The notes below the pieces were generated by a model. The model was not told the origin of the DNA, did no database searches, and saw nothing but the letters and a program-made list of their open reading frames with translations. A DNA stretch of 64,000 nt from assembly GCA_021162845.1 (NCBI GenBank), contig JAGGXX010000018.1, forward strand, positions 31,088 through 95,087. Direction: 5' to 3'. Of this stretch, positions 1-7,325 are shown one piece after another. The DNA comes from Thermoprotei archaeon. GTDB taxonomy: Archaea > Thermoproteota > Thermoprotei > QMSL01 > B3-G16. The position numbers and the translations under genes are program-made. Each line of letters opens with the position of its first letter. The first letter of the stretch is position 1.

Positions 1-1
1 G

Positions 2-2425
2 ATAATGGCAGAGAAAGGAAGGCTATATAGGGGATGGAAGGTCCTGGGCTGGTGCCCTAGGTGCCAGACGGTACTAGCGCAACATGAGTACGAGTATAAG
101 ACCAAGAAGTCACCCAGCATGTACTTCAAGGTGAAGCTCAGCGGCGATGAAGCGAGATATATAACCGTATGGACTACTACTCCCTGGACCCTAGTAGGTA
201 ACATGTTGATTGCCGTTAATCCGAATGAGTATTACGTGGAGGTCATAGTACCTGAGGGAGAGCACTGGATACTAGCTGAGACGTTATATAAGCGAGGGCT
301 CTTGAGGGAGCTAGGTGTTGAGAAAGCAGAGGTGGTCAGGCGGTTTAAGGGAATAGAGTTGGAAGGGCTCAAATATGAGCACCCGCTCCTAGATGAGGTA
401 CCTATTCATAAAGAGTTTAGGGCGAGGTATGAAAACTACAACTCCATAGTAACGAGCGAGGAGTACGTCTCTGTGGAGGAAGGGACTGGGTGTCTTCACA
501 CGGCACCCTCTTTCGGCCCAGAGGACTACGAGTTAGGGCTTAAGTACAAACTTCCTCTGGTACAGTTCATAGATGAAAGGGCGATCTTTAAGGATGAAGG
601 AGGGATATTCAAGGGGCTCACCGTTAACGATGCTAGCGAAAGGGTCGTTGAATTACTCGAGAAAAAGGGCCTATTGATCAAGTTAGGTAGCATAATGCAT
701 GAATACCCTCATTGCTGGAGATGTAAGACCCCCCTGGTCTTTAGGTTAACTAGACAATGGTTCTTCAGGATAAAGGACTTGAGGGGTAAGCTGATTAACG
801 AAGCCCAGAAAACCGAATGGACGCCAGCATGGGCTAAGAACCTATTTGTGAGTTGGCTAAGCAATATAGATGATTGGTGTATTTCAAGACAGAGGTTCTG
901 GGGAACCCCCCTGCCCATATGGGTTTGCGAGAGATGTGAAAATTACCATGTTATAGGATCTATATCAGAGCTCGAAGCTCTTAGCGGTAATTGTGTAGAG
1001 GAAATACATAGGCCTGCTATAGACGAAGTCACCTTACCCTGTAGGAGGTGCGGAGGAACCATGCGGCGTGTAGGGGATGTAGTTGACGTATGGGTCGATT
1101 CGGGCTCTGCCATATGGGCAGTCCTTCCTCAAATAGGAAAAGAGGACTTTCGCGACTGGGAGACATTAGATTTCATATTAGAGGGTAAGGATCAGATAAG
1201 AGGTTGGTTCAGCGCGTTATTCGTGCTATCGGTTGCCCTCTTCGATAAGCTACCCTTTAAGAGGGTCTATATGCACGGCTTTGTCACGGATGAGAAAGGC
1301 ATGGCCATGCACAAATCGTTAGGCAACGTGATTGCCCCCGAGGAAGTGATAGAGAAAGTAGGAGCGGAGGTTCTAAGGTTCTATCAGGTAATATCGACGT
1401 CACCTGGCGAGGATCAGAAATTCGGCTATTCTCTTCTGAGAAAAGGAGAGGCCTACGTGAACATAGTTATTAATACGTATAACTACCTTGATCAAATAGC
1501 GACGTACTATGCGAAAGGTGAGGTAAATAGAGGGCTTAGAGCTGAGGACCTCTGGCTCATATCGAAGACGAATACCTTGATAAAAAGGGTAACCGAGGAA
1601 CTGGAGTCCTACGATCTACCGGGCTATGCTAGAAGTCTTTATGATTTCATAGTAGAGGACGTAAGCCATTTCTACATACAAGCCGTGAGGGAGAGGATAC
1701 GAAGTGAGGAGGAAGCCGGAAAGGTCCTTTACGTCCTTCGATACGTCCTTGAGAGGTTCCTTAAACTAATGTGCCCCCTAAACCCCATGCTCGCTGAGAG
1801 GATATACCTTCAATACATGAAGAGGCTGATGCATGCTGAAGCCGAAAGCGTACATATGCTCCCTTGGCCTGAAGTAGAAGAGTCAAAGATAGATGCGGAG
1901 TTAGAGAGGAAGATGGAAGTTATACGGGAGATAGTTACTGGCGTTAAGTACCTCAAGCAATCGGCGGGAATAAAGGCCAGATGGCCATGTAAGACCCTTT
2001 ATGTGCCATCTAAGGAATTAGAGGGATTAGAGGAGCTAATAGCAAGAGTGACCAATGTAAAGAACGTCGTATTCGATGTGCCACCAGATATCGACGTCAT
2101 AAAGAAGCTAGAGACTTCAATAGGCCCTATAGGCTTAGACCTTACTGAAACCAGGGAAATAAGGGCCGAGAGGCTTATGAGAGATCTCGCCAGGTACATA
2201 CGAGCGACGAGAAAGAAGATGGGCCTGAAGCCCAGGGATCTCGTGATAATAGAACTTAGTGGCGATAGCGAATTAATACACCTGTTAAGAGGAGTTATGG
2301 AGGAGTTCAAAATAAGAACTGGAGCTGAGGAAGTGAAAATACTGGATAAAATTGAAGAAGCTCAAGGCACTGTTAAGTTTAATGGAGGGTACGTGAAGTT
2401 TGTCATACGAAGAGAAAGCCAATGA
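2..2425 (+). CDS. ileS: Isoleucyl-tRNA synthetase, 5'-truncated by the window edge
   Basis: This class I synthetase charges tRNA-Ile. The frame is open to the left edge, so about 806 C-terminal residues are present and the N-terminal part with the HIGH signature lies outside. Counting from the ATG at 5, a zinc-knuckle-like WCPRC is at 16-20. The editing domain shows TTTPWTL (near 57-63) and the TGCLHTAP...GPEDY editing-site block (about 161-175). A second Cys pair group (CERC, CRRC) follows. The KMSKS loop appears as AMHKS followed by LGN at 1304-1318, and a helical anticodon-binding C-terminal region follows. The stop overlaps the next gene, so the glycosyltransferase downstream is probably co-transcribed. 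Confidence 0.95.
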   Translation: MMAEKGRLYRGWKVLGWCPRCQTVLAQHEYEYKTKKSPSMYFKVKLSGDEARYITVWTTTPWTLVGNMLIAVNPNEYYVEVIVPEGEHWILAETLYKRGLLRELGVEKAEVVRRFKGIELEGLKYEHPLLDEVPIHKEFRARYENYNSIVTSEEYVSVEEGTGCLHTAPSFGPEDYELGLKYKLPLVQFIDERAIFKDEGGIFKGLTVNDASERVVELLEKKGLLIKLGSIMHEYPHCWRCKTPLVFRLTRQWFFRIKDLRGKLINEAQKTEWTPAWAKNLFVSWLSNIDDWCISRQRFWGTPLPIWVCERCENYHVIGSISELEALSGNCVEEIHRPAIDEVTLPCRRCGGTMRRVGDVVDVWVDSGSAIWAVLPQIGKEDFRDWETLDFILEGKDQIRGWFSALFVLSVALFDKLPFKRVYMHGFVTDEKGMAMHKSLGNVIAPEEVIEKVGAEVLRFYQVISTSPGEDQKFGYSLLRKGEAYVNIVINTYNYLDQIATYYAKGEVNRGLRAEDLWLISKTNTLIKRVTEELESYDLPGYARSLYDFIVEDVSHFYIQAVRERIRSEEEAGKVLYVLRYVLERFLKLMCPLNPMLAERIYLQYMKRLMHAEAESVHMLPWPEVEESKIDAELERKMEVIREIVTGVKYLKQSAGIKARWPCKTLYVPSKELEGLEELIARVTNVKNVVFDVPPDIDVIKKLETSIGPIGLDLTETREIRAERLMRDLARYIRATRKKMGLKPRDLVIIELSGDSELIHLLRGVMEEFKIRTGAEEVKILDKIEEAQGTVKFNGGYVKFVIRRESQ

Positions 2426-3413
2426 CCTAATCACGATAGTCGTGCCGACTAAGAACTGTGAGAGGACAATAGATCTCTTAATGGAGTCCCTATCAAGACT
2501 CCGCGGAAGTAACTTCGAAGTAGTGGTAGTCGATAATTCCGTTGACCGCACCCCGGACATAGTTGCTAAATACCCCTTCGTGAGGTTGATACGCGTTAGT
2601 AGGAGCGGGTTGAATTATGCAAGGAACGTAGGAATACGTGCGGCCAAAGGATCTATAATAGCCTTTACAGATGGAGATTGTGCGGTAACCGAGGACTGGA
2701 TCCTGAACATAAAGGAAGCCATGAAGAAGGGATATGCAGTAGTAGGAGGGTCTGTGAAGCTTCCGCCAGAGGTAAAAGCAAACGTCCTCATGGAATATGT
2801 ACAAGAGGGGTTCATCCCCATATTCACAGATTATTCGGAGGAGATAATTTTAACGAAGGATAACTTCTTCAAGCTAGTGCCATTCATGAGACCCCCCTCT
2901 GGAAATAATCTCGCATTCAAGAGGGAGGTCCTTGAAGAGGTAGGGCTGTTCGATGAGGAATATCGCGGTGGTTACGATGAGGTAGACCTAGAGTGGAGGA
3001 TATGCGAAAGGGGATATAGGATCTTATGTACGCCTAAGATAATCGTATATCATTACCATAGGAATACGTTAAGAGCACTAGTCAAACAAGTTCACGGATA
3101 TGGAAGGGGACATTTCCTCTTCCTTAAAAAGCACAGAAAGCCTTCCTTCTTAAGGATGACTTATGCCTTGTTCTTATCTTGGATAGGAGCAATCACGGTT
3201 CTAATGCTTCCGGTATGCTTCGCATTAGGTAGGTACATGAGCATAGGCTGGGCGTTCGCGATAGATTTCATATTATTTATGTTATACTCCCTTATGTATA
3301 AGATTAAGAGACGGATAAGGCTCATGAAAGCTATGATATATTCCGCCTTGGATCTAGTGGTCAGTACTGCTTATATATTAGGCTTCATTAGAGAGGCCCT
3401 CAGGGGGGCATGA
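2400..3413 (+). CDS. Family 2 glycosyltransferase, membrane-anchored
   Basis: This is a GT2 (GT-A fold) sugar transferase that probably acts on a lipid-linked acceptor at the cytoplasmic face of the membrane. The N-terminal strand ITIVVPTKN, the FTDGDC metal-binding DxD motif (residues 89-94) and a GGYDEVDLEWR catalytic-base region are typical. About 80 C-terminal residues form two or three hydrophobic segments (about 255-300 and 312-333). The start is a TTG at 2400, supported by GGAGGG eleven bases upstream; it overlaps the ileS end by 26 bases. With the GT4 gene just downstream it probably forms a small glycan-assembly unit. Donor and acceptor cannot be read from the sequence. Confidence 0.88.
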   Translation: MSYEEKANDLITIVVPTKNCERTIDLLMESLSRLRGSNFEVVVVDNSVDRTPDIVAKYPFVRLIRVSRSGLNYARNVGIRAAKGSIIAFTDGDCAVTEDWILNIKEAMKKGYAVVGGSVKLPPEVKANVLMEYVQEGFIPIFTDYSEEIILTKDNFFKLVPFMRPPSGNNLAFKREVLEEVGLFDEEYRGGYDEVDLEWRICERGYRILCTPKIIVYHYHRNTLRALVKQVHGYGRGHFLFLKKHRKPSFLRMTYALFLSWIGAITVLMLPVCFALGRYMSIGWAFAIDFILFMLYSLMYKIKRRIRLMKAMIYSALDLVVSTAYILGFIREALRGA

Positions 3414-3441
3414 GAACATAAGAATAGCCTTCATCAAGAAT

Positions 3442-4521
3442 ATGGACATCAGGCATCCAGCATCTGGAGGTGCTGAGGTTTACGTACACCAGCTTGCTAA
3501 GGCATTGGCATCTATGGGTGATAGAGTGATTCTCATTAGCTCATGGGCACAGGGGTTGCCTAATGAGGAAGTCATAGACGGCATACACATGATCCGTGAA
3601 GGAGGACGATACACCCTATATATGTTATTGCCCAAGGTATACGTCACTAGACTTAAAGGTGAAGTCGATGTAGTGGTAGACGAGTATACAACAGCACCCT
3701 TCATGACTCCGCTTTTCGTTAGAGAACGTAAGGTGTTGCTAGTACACCTCCTGGCAGGAGAGAGAATTCCCTACGAGACGCCAGCGCGTTTGCGATTTCT
3801 CAGCAGGGTGTTCCAAAGGATCGAGGGACGGATATTAAGCATCTATAGGGATATAGACGTAATAGCCGTCTCTAAGAGCACCGCCAGGGAGCTAATATCC
3901 ATAGGGCTCAAAAAGGTCCATGTAGTAGAGCCAGGGGTAGAGCCAACCCTTTACGGTTGGACTCATAAGCACGAAATGCCACTTGTCCTATATTTTGGGA
4001 GGATAGTTCCCTATAAAGGGGTCGTAGATGCGGTACTCGCTTTCCATAAGGTTAGCAAAGAGCTCGATGATGCAAGGATGATAATCGCTGGTAAGTGCTC
4101 AGACGACTCTTTTCTCAATCGGATAAAGAGGCTCTTAGGACAATTAGGCCTAACAGAGAGGGTCGATATAAAGCTTAACGTAAGCGAGGAAGAGAAACGT
4201 CGCTTATTAGAGTCAGCATGGCTGCTCGTCCTTCCCTCAATAAAGGAGGGGTTTAACTTAGTCTGCCTTGAAGCGGCGGCGTCGGGCACTCCCGTTATAG
4301 GGTATAATGTGCCAGGTATAAGGGATGCCGTCTTAGATGGAGAAACTGGGATATTGGTGCCTAAAAAGGATGTACTTGAATTAGCAAGAACTATGAAGAG
4401 GATATTAGTCAGGGATGAAGAAAGGGAGTTAATGAAAAGGAAGAGCAGGGAAATAGCTCTAAAGTTTACATGGCAGAGGACAGCAGAAAAATTTAGAAGC
4501 GTCATACTAGCTAATGAGTAA
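3442..4521 (+). CDS. Family 4 glycosyltransferase (GT-B fold)
   Basis: This is a retaining GT4 nucleotide-sugar glycosyltransferase. An N-terminal SGGAEVY acceptor-domain loop sits at 8-14, a linker VVEPGVEP near 161-168, [10 protein letters not shown] at 184-193 marks the second Rossmann domain, and the E-x7-E motif (E269 and E277 in PSIKEGF...LEAAASG) binds the donor. The ATG at 3442 removes the first beta strand of the fold. In-frame codons upstream encode RIAFIKN, the expected strand, but no ATG, GTG or TTG precedes them. The only candidate is an ATA at 3418, nine bases after a G-rich ribosome site. The true start is therefore probably 3418, or a base has been lost near 3413. Confidence 0.88.
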   Translation: MDIRHPASGGAEVYVHQLAKALASMGDRVILISSWAQGLPNEEVIDGIHMIREGGRYTLYMLLPKVYVTRLKGEVDVVVDEYTTAPFMTPLFVRERKVLLVHLLAGERIPYETPARLRFLSRVFQRIEGRILSIYRDIDVIAVSKSTARELISIGLKKVHVVEPGVEPTLYGWTHKHEMPLVLYFGRIVPYKGVVDAVLAFHKVSKELDDARMIIAGKCSDDSFLNRIKRLLGQLGLTERVDIKLNVSEEEKRRLLESAWLLVLPSIKEGFNLVCLEAAASGTPVIGYNVPGIRDAVLDGETGILVPKKDVLELARTMKRILVRDEERELMKRKSREIALKFTWQRTAEKFRSVILANE

Positions 4522-4535
4522 GGTGGGGACGGGAT

Positions 4536-4814
4536 ATGAAGCGATGGCTCATGGAGATACTGGCATGTCCCATATGTAAATATCATCCGCTGGAACTACA
4601 TGTCTTCGTTGAAGAGGAGGAGATAGAGGAGGGAGTGATATATTGTCCTAAGTGCTACAGGTGGTACCCGATAATTGAGGCTATACCGCACATGTTACCC
4701 GATGAACTACGGGACAGAAAGGAGGATTTAGAATTCCTGAAGAGATGGAAGGACAAAATGCCAAGCGAGATACTAGAACGCGGGAAGCCCTTCAATGCTA
4801 AGGATTTAAGATAG
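4536..4814 (+). CDS. Trm112-like zinc-binding methyltransferase activator
   Basis: This is a 92-residue Trm112/UPF0434-family protein. In eukaryotes and archaea Trm112 is a small obligate partner that stabilises and activates several S-adenosylmethionine-dependent methyltransferases of tRNA, rRNA and release factor. The zinc site is visible as two pairs, C11/C14 (ACPICK) and C37/C40 ([10 protein letters not shown]), and the [11 protein letters not shown] segment is typical of the family. A GGTGGGG ribosome site lies just before the ATG. The gene follows the GT4 gene by 14 bases and probably shares its transcript. No methyltransferase partner lies beside it, which fits a hub protein serving several partners. 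Confidence 0.85.
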   Translation: MKRWLMEILACPICKYHPLELHVFVEEEEIEEGVIYCPKCYRWYPIIEAIPHMLPDELRDRKEDLEFLKRWKDKMPSEILERGKPFNAKDLR

Positions 4815-5127
4815 TTCTAATTACAATTAACAATTATGATAATTGTAATAATTTCATGTACCATCATAAGTGGTTTATGAAAACATGAAAGATTAATGAA
4901 ATAACATCGCCTGTAAGCGTTCATCTAGCTAGCATTAACTTAAAGATCAAGATGATTCGTAAGTATTGTATTTTTATAAGTGATACCAGGGAATAATATC
5001 GAAGATAGTTGCATTATGCGGTTATTTTATGGAGGCCTTAAGATCATAGTGATTGGAGATTATTAAAGAAAGAAGCTCCATATAGTCCCGTAAATGCCTT
5101 TCTGGGAATCTTTCTAAGCTTATAATA
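4815..5127. other. AT-rich non-coding stretch beside tRNA-Leu(CAG)
   Basis: No supported gene is seen in these 313 bases. Just after the Trm112 stop is a short AT-rich inverted repeat. The remainder is AT-rich, with no good Shine-Dalgarno/ORF pair and no clear C/D-box layout. Confidence 0.6.
4830..4846. repeat. 17-bp AT-rich palindrome after trm112
   Basis: ACAATTAT-G-ATAATTGT has perfect 8-bp arms around one central base. It overlaps an alternative hairpin with 9-bp arms (4820-4828 and 4841-4849). It could be a transcript-end hairpin for the ileS-trm112 unit or a protein-binding site; the sequence does not decide. Confidence 0.5.
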
Positions 5128-5245
5128 TGGTGCGGGGGGTGGGATTTGAACCCACGCAGGCCTACGCCACGGGAGCTCCCATCCAGCCCCTATAATAAGC
5201 CGGAACCTGAGTCCCGCCCCTTTGACCTGGCTCGGGCACCCCCGC
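5128..5245 (-). tRNA. tRNA-Leu(CAG) with a 30-nt intron
   Basis: The acceptor GCGGGGG pairs with CCCCCGC, and discriminator A and CCA are encoded (CCA at 5130-5128). The anticodon CAG is complementary to 5207-5209. A long variable arm (GGC-GTAG-GCC) and the T-arm GTGGG-TTCAAAT-CCCAC identify a leucine tRNA. An intron at 5176-5205 follows position 37. Its bulge-helix-bulge is convincing: exon CUCA pairs with intron UGGG as the 4-bp central helix, the two 3-nt bulges are cut after the second base, and an inner stem (UCCGGC/GCUGGA) caps it. Exons differ from the tRNA-Leu(UAG) at 45071 by two bases, one of them in the anticodon. Confidence 0.95.
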
Positions 5246-5270
5246 ATCCTCTAGTACTCTCTCAGTAGCT

Positions 5271-5279
5271 AATTAAAAA
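5271..5279 (-). promoter_or_regulatory. TATA box for tRNA-Leu(CAG)
   Basis: TTTTTAATT on the minus strand lies 26-34 bases before the mature 5' end, the usual archaeal TATA distance for a tRNA gene. Confidence 0.55.
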
Positions 5280-5290
5280 CTTTAAGGCCA

Positions 5291-6076
5291 TTAAAGGATA
5301 ATGCTCATAGCTTCAAGTATATTGTCGCCCTCGTATGCTACAGTTAATGCGTCCACGACCCTTACGCCAGGTCTCGCTGCGATTCTCTTAGCGATATAAG
5401 GATTAGCGTATCTCACTTTAATCTCAATAGGAGAGGTCAGTTCGAATGGTTTAAACTGGGATAGATCAGAGAGTGCATGCCTCACACCATCGCGTATCAT
5501 GGAATGTGTTATTGAGGGGTGAATACATTTCACGGAGAACATACTTGTGGCTTCCTTAACTGTAACGACTTCTACATTCCCTAGGAGCTCCTTTGCTTCC
5601 CTCGTTGCGGCCATATCCCCCGAAACGAATACTAAGGGCACGGAATAATGCCCTGCGATCGCAGCCCAAAGGCCTATCTCGCCCACTAGCCTTCCGTTCA
5701 GCCATATACCTAATATGGAGGGCGATAACGTATGCGGAAGGTAAGCTCCGGGGGTTCCGGCCATCGAATGAGCCCCGATCGCCAGGACGGCATCGAAGGA
5801 GTCATCTAATCCTTCCATCTCGAAAATACGCCGTCCTCATATGAGTAGGGCTCGGCTATCTAGTTCTTCGGGCAGTATGCTGAAAGCCGCACCATGACCA
5901 TCCAATACGACAACCTCATTCGCATTAGCCTCAAATGCGCCTTGTATAGCTGCATTAACATCACCCGTTAGAAAGCGTCTTGCCCGACCATGCTCCTTCC
6001 CTCCTGGATTTATATCATCCCATGTACCAGCTACGCAACTAGCCCCATCTAAGTCGGTCATTATGAATATCTTCAT
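5291..6076 (-). pseudogene. M55 (DppA-type) D-aminopeptidase with an in-frame TGA
   Basis: This is a zinc D-aminopeptidase of family M55, similar to Bacillus DppA, which trims D-amino-acid peptides. One reading frame runs from the ATG at 6076 to the stop at 5291 but contains a TGA at 5839-5837. The codons beyond it read straight on as GRRIFEMEGLDDSF, where DppA relatives have a continuous segment ending in EGLDDTF. All expected metal-binding blocks survive on both sides: MTDLDG at the N terminus (a D where DppA has E), DGHG, GAHSMAG and VGEIGL. Total length is 262 codons, normal for the family. Explanations are a recent nonsense mutation, readthrough, or a sequencing error. TATA-like GCTTATCC lies about 25 bases upstream. 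Confidence 0.8.
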
Positions 6077-6124
6077 AGTAAGTACCCACTAGTTGGATAA
6101 GCACGAGAAAGCTATAAGGATAAA

Positions 6125-6221
6125 TGGAGCCCCGGCCGGGATTCGAACCCGGGACCACGGGCTTCCGCATCGGTACAAGGACTTTACGAGGCCCGCGCTC
6201 TGCCTACTGAGCTACCGGGGC
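6125..6221 (-). tRNA. tRNA-Thr(CGU) with a 21-nt intron
   Basis: The acceptor GCCCCGG pairs with CCGGGGC, and discriminator U and CCA are encoded (6127-6125). The D-arm is GCTC...GAGC and the T-arm CCGGG-TTCGAAT-CCCGG. The anticodon loop CUCGUAA has anticodon CGU (complement of 6186-6188), giving threonine for ACG codons. The anticodon stem CGGGC/GCCCG is interrupted by an intron at about 6164-6184, after position 37. The central helix has one mismatch, so it fits a relaxed bulge-helix-bulge and the exact boundaries are less certain than for the leucine genes. Confidence 0.93.
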
Positions 6222-6246
6222 TTCAGCTAGATTTCAGATATACGAT

Positions 6247-6255
6247 CTATATAAG
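6247..6255. promoter_or_regulatory. TATA box placed for both tRNA-Thr and thiL
   Basis: CTATATAAG is nearly symmetric. On the minus strand it lies 26-34 bases before the 5' end of tRNA-Thr. On the plus strand it lies 32-40 bases before the thiL ATG, leaving a leader of only a few bases. No second TATA is visible in the 65-base gap. Confidence 0.6.
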
Positions 6256-6286
6256 TTTGACTTATACGAGACAGAGATGAGCTCAT

Positions 6287-7279
6287 ATGATCCGCGTGGC
6301 CAAGCTCGGGGAGAGGGGGCTGATCAAAAGGATATGGGCTATTATAACCGAAAGAGGGCTTAGCTTCTCGGCTGTCCCCAAGACGTTTGATGATGCAATA
6401 GCTTATAGGTATGAAGGGGGGTATGTAGTTCTGACTAATGATGGCGTGAACGAGAAAACGGACAAGCTTCCGGGCATGAGTTGGCGAGATCTAGGATGGC
6501 GCCTCGGTACCATGTGTGTTAGCGATCTAGCCGCTAAAGGATGCCAGCCTTTGGGCATGCTCATATCGCTTAACGTACCTCGATCTATGTATGTCGAGGC
6601 CATAGATGAATTATACCATGGCCTCATCGATGCAGCCCAAGAATACGGGTTCGAGATATGGGGGGGTGATATGGGAGAAGCGAGTGAAGTAGTTGCTGAC
6701 GGATTTATGATCGGTTTATCGAGAAAGGAGCCTATCTGGCGCTGTGGTATAAGGCCTGGAGATGTCATTCTGGTATCAGGGGATTTCGGATTAACTGGGG
6801 CCGCCTTTCATTATCTACTTAAATCAGGAAGGGCAATCAATGAAGGGCACATGCGTCGTATACTGGAGGCAGCGTATAGACCCAGAGCTAGGCTTGAGCT
6901 GGGGCTCGCCCTAGCTGAACTTAACTGCATAAATGCCATGATGGACTCAAGCGATGGATTAGCGGAGAGTCTACATCAACTGAGTGAGGCAAGTGGAGTC
7001 GGGATAGTGGTTCATGAAATACCAGTCGCTAAAGAGGCCTTGGAATACGCCAATGCGAATAACTTAGACGTTAATGAACTGGTGTTTTACGGAGGTGAGG
7101 AGTACGAGTTAGTTTTTGCTATAGAGCAGAGGAAAGTAAAGGACGCGCTAGACGTCTTAAGAGATAGAGGATTCCATATAAGGGTTATAGGTAAAGCGTT
7201 TAAAGGAGCTGGAGTCTTCATCAAGGATCATAGAGGGAAATTGACCAGGTTAAAACGTGGATGGGAGCACTATAGATAA
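6287..7279 (+). CDS. thiL: Thiamine-monophosphate kinase ThiL
   Basis: This AIR-synthase/PurM-fold kinase phosphorylates thiamine monophosphate to the active cofactor thiamine diphosphate. Family marks are the FDDAIAY segment (residues about 38-44), LTNDGVNEKTD (about 49-59), SDLAAKGCQPLG (Mg-ATP site), GGDMGEA, the RPGDVILVSG beta turn (about 157-166), DSSDGLAESLHQL (about 222-234) and the C-terminal GGEEYELVF (about 265-273). Length 330 is normal. The gene stands alone between tRNA-Thr and a radical SAM gene, with its own near-leaderless promoter. No other thiamine gene is in the window. Confidence 0.92.
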   Translation: MIRVAKLGERGLIKRIWAIITERGLSFSAVPKTFDDAIAYRYEGGYVVLTNDGVNEKTDKLPGMSWRDLGWRLGTMCVSDLAAKGCQPLGMLISLNVPRSMYVEAIDELYHGLIDAAQEYGFEIWGGDMGEASEVVADGFMIGLSRKEPIWRCGIRPGDVILVSGDFGLTGAAFHYLLKSGRAINEGHMRRILEAAYRPRARLELGLALAELNCINAMMDSSDGLAESLHQLSEASGVGIVVHEIPVAKEALEYANANNLDVNELVFYGGEEYELVFAIEQRKVKDALDVLRDRGFHIRVIGKAFKGAGVFIKDHRGKLTRLKRGWEHYR

Positions 7280-7284
7280 AAGTC

Positions 7285-7297
7285 GATAATATAAATC
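7285..7297 (+). promoter_or_regulatory. TATA box for the radical SAM gene
   Basis: ATAATATAAATC lies 30-40 bases before the ATG at 7326, giving a short leader. Confidence 0.45.
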
Positions 7298-7325
7298 CGC
7301 CAGTAGTTGAATTCCCTGAACACGT

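Noticed and set aside
1304..1318. AMHKS in place of KMSKS in IleRS
   Set aside because: The first Lys and Ser differ from the textbook motif, but the second Lys and the following LGN are kept, and I believe similar MHKS forms occur in other archaeal IleRS. Not treated as a defect.
5837..5839. Selenocysteine at the aminopeptidase TGA
   Set aside because: DppA relatives do not have a catalytic Cys/Sec here and no selenocysteine element was recognised nearby; nonsense mutation or error is simpler.
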